From NCBI RefSeq assembly GCF_036077095.1, contig NZ_CP107960.1, positions 5,766,001 to 5,830,000 of the forward strand: DNA of 64,000 nt, written 5' to 3'. Each line of letters opens with the position of its first letter. Within the stretch, counting starts at the first letter, position 1. Both the position numbers and the translations under genes were made by a program. This DNA is from Streptomyces sp. NBC_00376. GTDB taxonomy: Bacteria; Actinomycetota; Actinomycetes; Streptomycetales; Streptomycetaceae. The notes under the pieces are model-generated. The model was not told the origin of the DNA and made no database searches. It saw only the letters and a list, made by a program, of their open reading frames with translations. Positions 1 through 7,625 of this stretch are shown piece after piece.

Positions 1-3000
1 ACGCTCCCGGACAGCCCGTCGGGACCCGGCTCGTGCAACAGCGCCGCGTGCCGCAGCCGGACCTCCTCGGGTACGTCGTCGAGGCGGACCACGTCGGACC
101 AGTACGGGATCGGCTCCTCGGCGTGGGCGGCTTCGAGAGCCGCCCAGTCCACGGCCTCGCCCGGCGGGAGCGACCCGAGGATCTCGCGCGCCTGCGCGGC
201 GTGCGGGGCACGCCGCAGCTTCGTGACGAGCTTCCCCGGCGCCAGTTCGCGGTCGAGCCGGGCGCGGAGCACGGTGGCGGGGTCGGCGGCGGCCAGGGCC
301 TTCGCGCACACGGTGGTGGCGGCCCGCCCCAGCAGGTCCGCGCCCGCGACGCGGGCCAGCCGGTCGGCGCCACCGTGCTCGAACAGCCGCAGACAGCCCA
401 GGAGTTGATGGCCGAGGCCGAGCTTCGTTCCTTCCCTGGCGAGCAGTTCCTCGACGAGGTCGGGTTCGGCGGAGCAGAGCCACACCAGGCCCCCGGCCGG
501 ATAGGCGGAGCCGCGGGCGAGCCAGTCGGCCAGCACCCGGCCGCCCAGCGAGGTCCTTCCGGCGACGGGCCGTGAGCGGGTCACGATCCGGTGGACGGTG
601 GGCCGGGGGTTCCAGTGCCGCAGCAGGGCGAGGTCCACGTCGGGGTCGTCGAGGTCGACGAGGCGCTCCACCGCTCCGCTCCTCTTCATCCAGCGGGACT
701 GCGCGGCGAGGACGCGCAGTGCGTCGCGGTCGCGTCCGGCCAGCAGCCGGTCGAGGACCCGGAGCGGCGTGCGGTCGTACCGCAGCAGGTACGCGGCCAG
801 GAGCCAGGGCCCGTCGGGGCCGAGCCGGGGCAGCACGGCGTCGACGACCTCGGCGTCGGCCAGGCAGAGCAGGGTGCCCACCGGCCACGCCCACAAGTGG
901 TTGCCGCGCTCCAGGAGGCCGACCGCCTCGTCGGGTGTGCCCGGTCCGGGCTTCGGCACGAGTGGCCCGCCGCCCGCCGCCGGTGCGGCTCCACCGGTCC
1001 GCGACTGCGCGCGCCCCAGCAACTGGGCCCAGGTCAGCCCCTCCTCGGCGGCTTCGGACGCCGTCACCGTCGCGGCCAGGCGGAGCCATGCGTCGGGGTC
1101 GGTGCCGAGCTCGGAGCGCAGCAGCCGGGCGAGCGCGGAGCGCCATGCCTCCGCGAACGCCAGCCGCCGCCAGTCGTGGGGGAGCCGGAGCAGCCGGTGC
1201 GCGGGCAGCATGGTGAGCAGTTCGTCCGCAGGCAACACGCCCTGACGGTAGGCGTGTTCGGTGAGGTGCGTGCTCGATCCGTACGACTCCGGGAGCTTCG
1301 CTCGTATCTCGGCGAGGCTGGGCGCGGTGTACACGTAGCCGTCCTCGGACGCGGGGATGCCTTCGGCGGCGCAGGCGTCGGCGAACCAGTCCGGGGTGGC
1401 GAGGCCGGGCGCGTCGCTCCAGTCGTACACGGTCAGCGCGCGCAGGACGTCGGGGGAGGCGGGCTTCGGTGCGTCGGCGGGGGCGAGGGAGTACAGCAGG
1501 TCGAGGGCGGGCAGGGCGTGGACCCGGTCGACCCGGTTCAGGGGCGCCCGGGGCGGCGGCACCGCGGCCGGCGGGCCGGGTTCGACGGTCTCCTCGGTCT
1601 CCTCGACGGCGGCCGCGCCCGCCTCGGCGATCAACTCCGCGACGGTCCCGCCGTGTTCGGGCAGCAGGGTGTCGAGCGCCGCCCAGGCGTGCGGCCGTTC
1701 GCCCAGGTGGGCCGCGGCCAGTGCGCGGAGTTCGGCGGCGGACGCCTCGCCCAGCAGGTCCCGTTCGGCGAGCCGGGCGAGCGCGGCCACGGCGTGGACG
1801 GCGGGCCGCGCGGTGCGGACCAGCTCGACGGGGTAGAGGAGCCCCGCAACCACCATGCCCTCCGCCCAGCGGGGAGCGCTGTCGTCGAGCGCCTCCTCCG
1901 CCAGGCGTTGCGCGGGCGGGGTGCTGTTGCCCGCACGGCGTCCGCCGGCCCGCCACGGCTCGTTGAGGACGCTCAGCCGGAACGCCAGGCGCTGGGTGTC
2001 GTCCGCCGCCTCGTGGCGGGCCAGCTCCTCGCAGGCCTTGGGCATGAACGGGGTCGCGGCATGGGCCGCGGCCAGGGCGTCGAGATCGTGCGCGTACGGC
2101 TCGGCCAGCAGATCGCGCAGGGTGCTGGTGCCCCGCGCGGTGGCCAGCAGCGCGGGCAGCCGGGCCGGGTCCTCGTACGGTTCGCACTCCGCGCGCAGCC
2201 GGCGCAGGGCGTCGCCGCCCGTGTCGCCGCCTGTATCGCCGTCCGTATCGGACAGGGCCTCGGTCACCGTGGTCACGACGGCCCGGCTCAGCCAGGCGGC
2301 GGCAGGGTCGTCGAGCAGTGCGCGTACGGCGTCCGGGCCGCCCCGCTCCCAGACCCGCAACAGCGCGTGCTGCTGCGCGACCTGGCGGAACCCGACCCGC
2401 AGTGCGAGGCCCACGAGCTGAGGGTCGCCGGAGCCGAGCAGCGGCGCCAGCCAGGAGAGCGGCACATCGCCGTGCGGTGCCGTCAGTTCGGCGAGCAGTG
2501 CGTCGTCGAGGGGGACGGTGTCGGTCCGGTGCGCGATGGCGCGGCGCAGGGACGCGGTGGTGCGCGGGTTGCGGTAGACGGCGGCCGAGACCCGGGCGTC
2601 ACCGATCGCGGCCAGCCGGGCGAGCACTCGGGCATCGAGCCGGGGATGCCCGGCCAGCGCGGTACGGGAACGGCTGTCGCCGTGGTCGAGCACGGCGGCC
2701 ACGAGGGCAGGCGCGGGCGGTGCCCCGCCGGCGAGCAGGTCCGCCGTCAACCGCTCGGGCAGCGCGGCCAGCGCGGCGGCGGCGTCGCACGGCTCGGCGT
2801 GCTCCAGGAGCAGCCCGAGTGTGGCGTGGACACTGCGGGGCGCGGGCGCACGGAGCGTGTCGCCGGACCCCAGGGGCGCCGGCTGCTCGGCGAGCAGCGC
2901 GGTCAGCTCGCCCCGGTACCCGGGAAGCGCGTCGTACAGCCCGCGCCACCGGTCCATGTCGGCACCGAGCTGACACCCCGCCAACTCCCGCAACGTTGAA

Positions 3001-3203
3001 GCCGCTTGATCGTCGACCCCACCGGCCGCCGCGACCTTCGCCGCCACCGTACGAGCGGGCCGCCCCCGCTCCACGGCCCGCAGCGCAGCGCCCTCTTCCT
3101 CCGGGCCCGCCCCGTCCGTACCCCGCGCAGCGTCGAGAATGCCGCGCAGTATGCGCTCCGCCGCGCCCGCCCGTGTCGCTGACATGATCGCCATGACCGC
3201 CAT
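1..3203 (-). CDS. Large LRV/HEAT-like repeat protein, C-terminus beyond window
   Basis: About 1,067 codons are open leftward from an ATG at 3203 to the window edge without a stop, so the C-terminus is missing. Nearly all of it is alpha-helical, Leu/Ala-rich repeat. Around residues 150-200 there are units such as GHPRLDARVLARLAAIGDA followed by VYRNPRTTASLRRAIAHR, which look like leucine-rich-repeat-variant (LRV) helices. I see no signal peptide, membrane segment or catalytic motif. A scaffold or protein-binding solenoid is inferred. Three in-frame ATGs lie nine bases apart (3203, 3194, 3185) and none has a clear ribosome site, so the start is uncertain by six codons. It diverges from the gene at 3328 across a short region with an inverted repeat. 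The frame is convincing from codon bias; the function is unknown. Confidence 0.8.
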   Translation of the reverse strand, partial: MAVMAIMSATRAGAAERILRGILDAARGTDGAGPEEEGAALRAVERGRPARTVAAKVAAAGGVDDQAASTLRELAGCQLGADMDRWRGLYDALPGYRGELTALLAEQPAPLGSGDTLRAPAPRSVHATLGLLLEHAEPCDAAAALAALPERLTADLLAGGAPPAPALVAAVLDHGDSRSRTALAGHPRLDARVLARLAAIGDARVSAAVYRNPRTTASLRRAIAHRTDTVPLDDALLAELTAPHGDVPLSWLAPLLGSGDPQLVGLALRVGFRQVAQQHALLRVWERGGPDAVRALLDDPAAAWLSRAVVTTVTEALSDTDGDTGGDTGGDALRRLRAECEPYEDPARLPALLATARGTSTLRDLLAEPYAHDLDALAAAHAATPFMPKACEELARHEAADDTQRLAFRLSVLNEPWRAGGRRAGNSTPPAQRLAEEALDDSAPRWAEGMVVAGLLYPVELVRTARPAVHAVAALARLAERDLLGEASAAELRALAAAHLGERPHAWAALDTLLPEHGGTVAELIAEAGAAAVEETEETVEPGPPAAVPPPRAPLNRVDRVHALPALDLLYSLAPADAPKPASPDVLRALTVYDWSDAPGLATPDWFADACAAEGIPASEDGYVYTAPSLAEIRAKLPESYGSSTHLTEHAYRQGVLPADELLTMLPAHRLLRLPHDWRRLAFAEAWRSALARLLRSELGTDPDAWLRLAATVTASEAAEEGLTWAQLLGRAQSRTGGAAPAAGGGPLVPKPGPGTPDEAVGLLERGNHLWAWPVGTLLCLADAEVVDAVLPRLGPDGPWLLAAYLLRYDRTPLRVLDRLLAGRDRDALRVLAAQSRWMKRSGAVERLVDLDDPDVDLALLRHWNPRPTVHRIVTRSRPVAGRTSLGGRVLADWLARGSAYPAGGLVWLCSAEPDLVEELLAREGTKLGLGHQLLGCLRLFEHGGADRLARVAGADLLGRAATTVCAKALAAADPATVLRARLDRELAPGKLVTKLRRAPHAAQAREILGSLPPGEAVDWAALEAAHAEEPIPYWSDVVRLDDVPEEVRLRHAALLHEPGPDGLSGS

Positions 3204-3230
3204 GCTAATGGCGCTCTGTCAGGTACTTTC

Positions 3231-3243
3231 TTGGCTCTGCCAA
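3231..3243. promoter_or_regulatory. Palindrome in divergent promoter region
   Basis: TTGGC-TCT-GCCAA is a perfect 5-bp inverted repeat with a 3-base spacer. It lies in the roughly 120-bp gap between the leftward repeat protein and the rightward gene at 3328. Position and symmetry suit an operator for one or both genes. No regulator gene lies beside it, so this is inference only. Confidence 0.3.
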
Positions 3244-3327
3244 CGGGTGGGCTGCCGGCAGACCGGCGGCACCGCCCAGGACCCGGCACCTTCGGCCGCG
3301 CCGGCGGCATGGTCACCACGGGGCGAG

Positions 3328-3891
3328 GTGACCACTGGACAGGAGCCGACCAGGTCCTCCCGGCCGATCTCGGACAAGATCGTCGCGCGCCTGTGGACGG
3401 CGACCGGCCAGGGTGCCCGCGAACTGTCCGGCAACTACTTCCTGACCGACGTCGGCGCGGGCCTCCTGCGCACCTTCCTGCGCTCCCCGGGAAACCTGAC
3501 GCCGATGTTCGGAGGCATCATCGACCGCGTCGTCGAGGCGCGTGTGCGGCACGACGTGCGCGAACTGGGCACCGAGGGCGGCAAGGTGCAGTACGGCCAC
3601 TTCGAACTCGGCGGTACGTACCTGTACGTCAAGGGCGCCGCCGAAGAGGTCCCTTGGGACGAGGTCACCCGCCTGACCGTGGACGACCACCAGGTCGGCA
3701 TCACCGTTCCGCATCTGCGGCGCCGCGTGGAGGGCCTCAAACTCAAGGCGGACGGCCGCCGGGAGAACCACCGGGTCGGCGGGGACAACACCCTGTACAT
3801 CGAGGACAAGGGCCTGAGCGACTGCCGGAAGGCGATCATCTGGTCCGTCATGGCACACATCGCGAAGTCCATCGTCCCGGAACCGCGGTGA
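3328..3891 (+). CDS. Conserved hypothetical protein, possible PH-like fold
   Basis: Soluble protein of about 187 residues with no signal peptide or membrane helix. The segment GTYLYVKGAAEEVPWDEVTR followed by LTVDDHQVGI resembles the strand-turn-strand core of bacterial PH-like domains, in which a WDEV/WSEI motif precedes a ligand-free beta sheet. That assignment is tentative and the family was not recognised. The start is uncertain: I chose GTG 3328, just before the conserved-looking stretch. An in-frame ATG at 3139 would overlap the divergent gene and the intergenic palindrome, which makes it unlikely. The gene stands alone; the next gene is on the other strand and ends about 100 bases downstream, so the two converge. 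Confidence 0.65.
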   Translation: MTTGQEPTRSSRPISDKIVARLWTATGQGARELSGNYFLTDVGAGLLRTFLRSPGNLTPMFGGIIDRVVEARVRHDVRELGTEGGKVQYGHFELGGTYLYVKGAAEEVPWDEVTRLTVDDHQVGITVPHLRRRVEGLKLKADGRRENHRVGGDNTLYIEDKGLSDCRKAIIWSVMAHIAKSIVPEPR

Positions 3892-3994
3892 CCGTGGCCA
3901 CGGGCAGCGCCCGCACGAGGCGCGCGGACCGGTCGACGACACATCCGCCCGCGGTCCTCCGTGTCGAACCCGTTGATCGTTTCCGGTCGCGGTA

Positions 3995-4648
3995 TCAGAC
4001 GTGTGCGAGGAGGCGCTCCAGCGGCCGGGGTACGTGCGTGAGGTCCAGGTGTGCGATCAGCGCCTGCGCGTACTGCGCCTTGCGGCCGCTGTGCGTGCCC
4101 ATGAACCGGCGCAGCTGGTGTTCCACGGGGCGTTCCCGCTGGGCCGGCTGGCCCTGGAACGTGAGGAAGGGGCGCATCTCGCCCTGGGCCTCGATCACTT
4201 GCTGTACGTCGTCGGCGCCGAGGGCGCGGATCAGTTCGTCCTCCAGGTCGGCGACGCACACCTGGAAGCCGAGGGTCTCCAGTCCGGCACGGGTGAGGCC
4301 GGAGCCGAGCCCGACCCGTTCCAGGTGGCGCCGGAAGTGCCGTTCCTCGCCGATGTCGCAGAGCCCCGCCAGCGGGAGACCGAGCCCCGGCGGGCCGCAC
4401 ACGTTCAGGAAGCGGCCGATGCTCGTCGCGCCGCCGAGCGGCACCACCGCGACGCCCTCCGCGCCGAGGTCGCGGCCGTGGCGGGCGGCCAGGGCCTCGA
4501 TCGCCACCTGGTCGCTGCTTCCCTCGACGAGCACGACCGTACGCACACCACCTGCCAGTTCCCGCGCCTCCGCGGCTGCCGCGTCCGCTCCCGCTCCACC
4601 CGCCGCCCAGGTGACCGCCGCCTGACGGAATCGCCTCAACTCGTCCAC
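3995..4648 (-). CDS. TOPRIM-domain protein (OLD-like nuclease fold, no ATPase)
   Basis: About 217 residues. The segment RTVVLVEGSSDQVAIEALA (residues 30-50) is a TOPRIM strand with the conserved Glu, and GLCDIGEERHF supplies the Asp-containing second motif. Further along are GFQVCVADLEDELIRALG and FMGTHSGRKAQYAQALI. OLD-family nucleases carry the same TOPRIM module behind an ABC-type ATPase; that ATPase is absent here, so this is a stand-alone actinobacterial TOPRIM protein of unknown substrate. I chose GTG 4648, after AGG and matching the start of the conserved LRRF helix. GTG 4678 in the same frame is the alternative. A strong hairpin lies upstream, separating it from the tectonin gene. Confidence 0.75.
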   Translation of the reverse strand: MDELRRFRQAAVTWAAGGAGADAAAAEARELAGGVRTVVLVEGSSDQVAIEALAARHGRDLGAEGVAVVPLGGATSIGRFLNVCGPPGLGLPLAGLCDIGEERHFRRHLERVGLGSGLTRAGLETLGFQVCVADLEDELIRALGADDVQQVIEAQGEMRPFLTFQGQPAQRERPVEHQLRRFMGTHSGRKAQYAQALIAHLDLTHVPRPLERLLAHV

Positions 4649-4733
4649 GAGACCTCGCTTTCCGACGCCATCCTGCACGGCGGAGATCCCGAACGCACAC
4701 ACGTTTTCCCGACGGCATCCGCCGCCAAGGAGA

Positions 4734-4764
4734 GTGGGCCCACGCGCACCACGCGTGGGCCCAC
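4734..4764. terminator. Perfect 13-bp hairpin terminator
   Basis: GTGGGCCCACGCG, a five-base loop (CACCA), then CGCGTGGGCCCAC. It lies 19 bases after the stop of the leftward tectonin gene and before the TOPRIM gene on the same strand, so it probably ends tectonin transcription. There is no long T-run, as usual for high-GC actinobacterial terminators. Confidence 0.8.
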
Positions 4765-4782
4765 CTTCATCGGGGTCCGGGA

Positions 4783-5481
4783 TCAGCTCGGCTGGTCTCC
4801 GGTGTAGCGGTAGATGCCGCCTGCTGAGTTGACGTGCCATACGGTGCCGTCGGCTGCGACGCCGATGTCGACGGCGTTGCCGGGGATGCCTACCCAGGGA
4901 TTGGAGTCGTGGCCGGTGTAGCGGTAGATCTGGCCCAGGGAGTTCACGCCCCAGACGTGGGTTCTGGATCCGACGGAGATGCGGGTCAGGCCGCCCGAGA
5001 CGGAGACCCAGTCGGTGGAGCCCTGGTCTCCGGTGTAGCGGTAGATGCCGCCTGCTGAGTTGACGTGCCATACGGTGCCGTCGGCTGCGACGCCGATGTC
5101 GACGGCGTTGCCGGGGATGCCTACCCAGGGGTTGGAGTCGTGGCCGGTGTAGCGGTAGATCTGGCCCAGGGAGTTCACGCCCCAGACGTGGGTTCTGGAT
5201 CCGACGGAGATGCGGGTCAGGCCGCCCGAGACGGAGACCCAGTCGGTGGAGCCCTGGTCTCCGGTGTAGCGGTAGATGCCGCCTGCTGAGTTGACGTGCC
5301 ATACGGTGCCGTCGGCTGCGACGCCGATGTCGACGGCCTTGCCGGGGATGCCCACCCACGGGTTGGAGTCGTGGCCCGTGTAGCGGTACATCTGGCCCAG
5401 GGAGTTCACGCCCCAGACATGAGTCCTGGACCCGACCGAGATCGAAGTGAGACCACCGGAGACGTTCTTCCAGTCAGCCAT
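4783..5481 (-). CDS. Tectonin-type beta-propeller (lectin-like), six blades
   Basis: 232 residues made almost entirely of three 77-residue repeats, each holding two tectonin-like blades. One blade carries ISVGSRTHVWGVNSLGQIYR and the other VDIGVAADGTVWHVNSAGG with IYRYTGDQ. Six blades in total would close a six-bladed propeller. Tectonins bind carbohydrates such as methylated sugars or lipopolysaccharide in other organisms; the ligand here is unknown. There is no signal peptide or membrane segment, so it is cytoplasmic or leaves by a non-classical route. The start ATG 5481 has a good site (AGGGGACAGGAAA just upstream). The last two repeats are nearly identical at DNA level, which points to recent duplication. 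It is transcribed alone and ends at a strong hairpin. Confidence 0.88.
   Translation of the reverse strand: MADWKNVSGGLTSISVGSRTHVWGVNSLGQMYRYTGHDSNPWVGIPGKAVDIGVAADGTVWHVNSAGGIYRYTGDQGSTDWVSVSGGLTRISVGSRTHVWGVNSLGQIYRYTGHDSNPWVGIPGNAVDIGVAADGTVWHVNSAGGIYRYTGDQGSTDWVSVSGGLTRISVGSRTHVWGVNSLGQIYRYTGHDSNPWVGIPGNAVDIGVAADGTVWHVNSAGGIYRYTGDQPS
4786..5475 (-). repeat. Three tandem 231-bp coding repeats
   Basis: The tectonin gene consists of three direct repeats with an exact 231-bp period (about 5475-5245, 5244-5014 and 5013-4786). Comparing the two downstream copies by eye I found a single difference (an A/G near 4901 and 5132). The first copy, nearest the start codon, has diverged at many silent positions. 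The pattern suggests recent copying or gene conversion of the last unit and a repeat number that can change in frame. Confidence 0.92.
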
Positions 5482-5692
5482 TTTCCTGTCCCCTTACCTC
5501 GAACCTTGCGAGGGGAATCTTGCTGCTCGAAGAGGTCACCCAAACGGCCTGATATGCCGATTGACCACAGAAACAAACCAAAAATCGCCGTTTGGTTTCT
5601 TCGCCCCTCAGCCCGCTGGGGCCCGTGGCCCGCCCGCCTCACCACGAGGAGGCTGAATCCGCTGTAACCCACAAGGGAACAAGAGAGGTGTC

Positions 5693-6022
5693 TCAGCCCA
5701 GGGTGCGGGCCCGTTCGAGGACTTCGGCCGGGGCCTTGGCCACCGAGCCGGTGTGGATCCGGCGCACCCAGTCGAGGAGTGCCGGGTCGCCCACCATGGT
5801 CCGGAAGCTGCCCCCGCCCGGGACCAGCAGGACGTCGCGGCTCTCCACCTCGGAGTAGCTCGTCGGGACGTGCATCGGCATCGAGCCCAACACGTCCTGG
5901 ACCAGGCCGGGTTCGGCGGCCACGAAGCGGACGGTGGCGCCGGGCACGTACGCGAGGATCTCGTACGGACCGATCGCGTCGAGCGGTTCGAACCGGTCGA
6001 AGAGCGGGATCACGATGTCCAT
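5693..6022 (-). pseudogene. DJ-1/PfpI family gene with internal deletion
   Basis: The 109 residues begin like a normal DJ-1/PfpI (ThiJ) protein: MDIVIPLFDRFEPLDAIGPY, then DVLLVPGGGSF and LLDWVRRIH. The frame then jumps directly to TGSVAKAPAEVLERARTLG, which matches the extreme C-terminal tail of the family (usually after a YDPQPPFDSGSP-like motif). About 80-90 residues that should carry the nucleophile cysteine elbow (CTGS) and the rest of the core are missing, while the frame stays open. The likely history is an in-frame deletion, perhaps between two short TGS-coding stretches. A working enzyme is very unlikely. It lies 40 bases beyond the end of the MOSC gene on the same strand. Confidence 0.7.
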
Positions 6023-6062
6023 GCTCCGCAGCCTGAGGGCGGGACAGCCCCAGCCATCGCCT

Positions 6063-6902
6063 CTACGCGTTGAGCCACTCCACGACCTCGACCACGTCCC
6101 CGACGGTCAGCACGCCCTCGCACACCACCGCGTTCTTCGCGCCGAAGCTGACCCTGTTGCCGTACTCCGGCTCGCGCCGGTACGTCGACAGGGTCCGGAT
6201 CGGCTCCGGGCCCGCGCGGTGGCCGGTGGCCTGGTCGACCATCGGGACGGCGCACCGTGTCGCCCGCACCGAGTGGGCGAGTTCGACGGAGCCGATGGTC
6301 ATCCGGCGGACCCGGTCCTCGAAGTGGGGTTCGTCGTCGCCGGTCAGGACGATGTTGGGGCGGAAACGGTTCATGGGGACGGGCTTCGCGTCGCCCCGGG
6401 CGATGATGCGGGCGTTGAGGTCGGCCAGGGAGGCCGTCGAGGCGACCAGCACCGCGTGCGCGTCCGCGAAGTTGACCTTGCCGGGGGTGTCGCCCCAGCC
6501 GTCCCGGTCGAAGCCGGGAACCACCCGTACCAGGCGGGACTTCGCGCCGAGCGCGTCGGAGAACCACTCCGCGACCTCGTCGCCCTGGTCGGCGGCCGCG
6601 CCGAGCGGCCGGTCGAACATGCTGACGTCACGGCGCGCGCCGTCCCTGTCGATGTCCAGGCGCAACGGCTCGACGCCCTCGGCGGTCAGGGCCAACGCCT
6701 CTCCGCTGTCCAGGACTTCCACCCCGATCGCGGCCATCGCGGGGTGCGTGCGCTGGCTGCGGAAGGCGCCGTCGGCGGCGTCCACCACCATGAACGTGCG
6801 GTCGTGTTCGAGGCCGGTGCCGAAGACCTGCGCGGAGTCGACCGTGGTCCCGGCGCAGCCCTTGACGGGGTAGTACGCCAGCTCGTGGACGGTGATCGTC
6901 AT
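6063..6902 (-). CDS. MOSC domain-containing molybdenum-cofactor type protein
   Basis: 279 residues with an N-terminal MOSC_N beta barrel (YYPVKGCAGTTVDSAQVFGT) and a C-terminal MOSC domain. The latter holds GKVNFADAHAVLVASTASL, NRFRPNIV and RATRCAVPMVDQATG, whose cysteine is the expected molybdenum or sulfur ligand. The family includes YcbX and mARC, which reduce N-hydroxylated compounds using molybdenum cofactor. The domain order and length are those of stand-alone YcbX-like proteins, but the C-terminal ferredoxin domain of YcbX is absent, so an external electron donor is needed. Start ATG 6902 overlaps the stop of the acetyltransferase gene by four bases (ATGA), so the two are translationally coupled. 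Confidence 0.88.
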   Translation of the reverse strand: MTITVHELAYYPVKGCAGTTVDSAQVFGTGLEHDRTFMVVDAADGAFRSQRTHPAMAAIGVEVLDSGEALALTAEGVEPLRLDIDRDGARRDVSMFDRPLGAAADQGDEVAEWFSDALGAKSRLVRVVPGFDRDGWGDTPGKVNFADAHAVLVASTASLADLNARIIARGDAKPVPMNRFRPNIVLTGDDEPHFEDRVRRMTIGSVELAHSVRATRCAVPMVDQATGHRAGPEPIRTLSTYRREPEYGNRVSFGAKNAVVCEGVLTVGDVVEVVEWLNA

Positions 6903-7561
6903 GGTGTCCCTTCCGGGGCGGCCGCTTCGAGGTCGTCGACGCTGCCGGACATGATGGTGCGGATGTGTCGGGTGAGGTGGTCGGTGGGCCAGTCCCACCA
7001 GGCGACGGCGAGGAGCCGGGCGACGGTCTCCTCGTCGTAGCGGGTGCGGATGAGGCGGGCCGGGTTGCCGCCGACGATGCCGTAGTCGGGTACGTCGGAG
7101 GTCACGACGGAGCCGGCGCCGATGATCGCGCCGTGCCCGATCCGTACGCCCGGCATCACCATGGAGTTGTAGCCGAACCAGACGTCGTTGCCGACGACCG
7201 TGTCGCCCCGGCCCGGCAGTCCGGTCAGCAGATCGAAGTGTTCGGTCCAGGAACCGCCCATGGAGGGGAACGGGAAGGTGGAAGGGCCGTCCATCCGGTG
7301 GTTGGCGCCGTTCATGATGAACCGCGTACCGGTCCCGAGCGCGCAGAACTTGCCGATGACGAGCTTCTCCGGGCCGTAGTGGTACAGCACGTTGCGGGTC
7401 TCGAACCCGGTCGCGTCGTCCGGGTCGTCGTAGTACGAGAAGTCCCCGACCTCGATCAGCTCGGACTTCACCAGGGGCTTCAGCAGTACGACGCGGGGCT
7501 GGCCGGGCATCGGGTGCAGGACGGTGGGGTCGGCGGGGACTGGGTTCATGGCGCTCATCAT
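6899..7561 (-). CDS. CatB/Vat-type hexapeptide-repeat acetyltransferase
   Basis: 220 residues with a left-handed beta-helix made of hexapeptide repeats (LVIGKFCALGTGTRFIM, VVGNDVWFGYNSMVMPGVRI, GHGAIIGAGSVVTSDV) and the conserved NGANHRMDG segment carrying the catalytic histidine. These are the marks of the xenobiotic acetyltransferase family (CatB chloramphenicol and Vat streptogramin enzymes). Whether this chromosomal copy gives resistance cannot be told from sequence. I chose ATG 7561, which has GGGAAG eight bases upstream; a GTG three codons earlier sits directly on that site. It leads a two-gene operon with the MOSC gene and diverges from an O-methyltransferase over an operator-like palindrome. 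Confidence 0.87.
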   Translation of the reverse strand: MMSAMNPVPADPTVLHPMPGQPRVVLLKPLVKSELIEVGDFSYYDDPDDATGFETRNVLYHYGPEKLVIGKFCALGTGTRFIMNGANHRMDGPSTFPFPSMGGSWTEHFDLLTGLPGRGDTVVGNDVWFGYNSMVMPGVRIGHGAIIGAGSVVTSDVPDYGIVGGNPARLIRTRYDEETVARLLAVAWWDWPTDHLTRHIRTIMSGSVDDLEAAAPEGTP

Positions 7562-7580
7562 CGCATCCACTTCCCATGAT

Positions 7581-7603
7581 GTAAGTTTCTTTTGGGAACT
7601 AAC
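7581..7603. promoter_or_regulatory. Operator-like imperfect palindrome
   Basis: GTAAGTTTC, spacer TTTTG, GGAACTAAC: seven of nine positions pair. It sits centrally in the 64-bp gap between the divergent acetyltransferase and O-methyltransferase starts and is AT-rich compared with its surroundings. Spacing and symmetry suit a small winged-helix dimer (HxlR or MarR class). No such regulator gene is adjacent. Confidence 0.45.
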
Positions 7604-7625
7604 CGAATCGGGAGAGGGGTGCGCC

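Noticed and set aside
591..2999. An 802-codon open frame on the plus strand
   Set aside because: It is the antisense shadow of the leftward repeat protein. Its translation is Gly/Arg/Gln-rich low complexity, while the minus frame has normal codon bias and helical repeats.
3139..3327. Upstream ATG 3139 as start of the PH-like protein
   Set aside because: It would overlap the divergent gene and cover the intergenic palindrome, and the extra residues look non-coding.
4786..5475. CRISPR-like array of direct repeats
   Set aside because: The 231-bp units are contiguous, in frame and coding, with no unique spacers.
4834..5667. Repeated plus-strand open frames MPYGAVGCDADVDG...
   Set aside because: They are shadows of the 231-bp tectonin repeats. 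The minus frame has the ribosome site and a recognisable fold.
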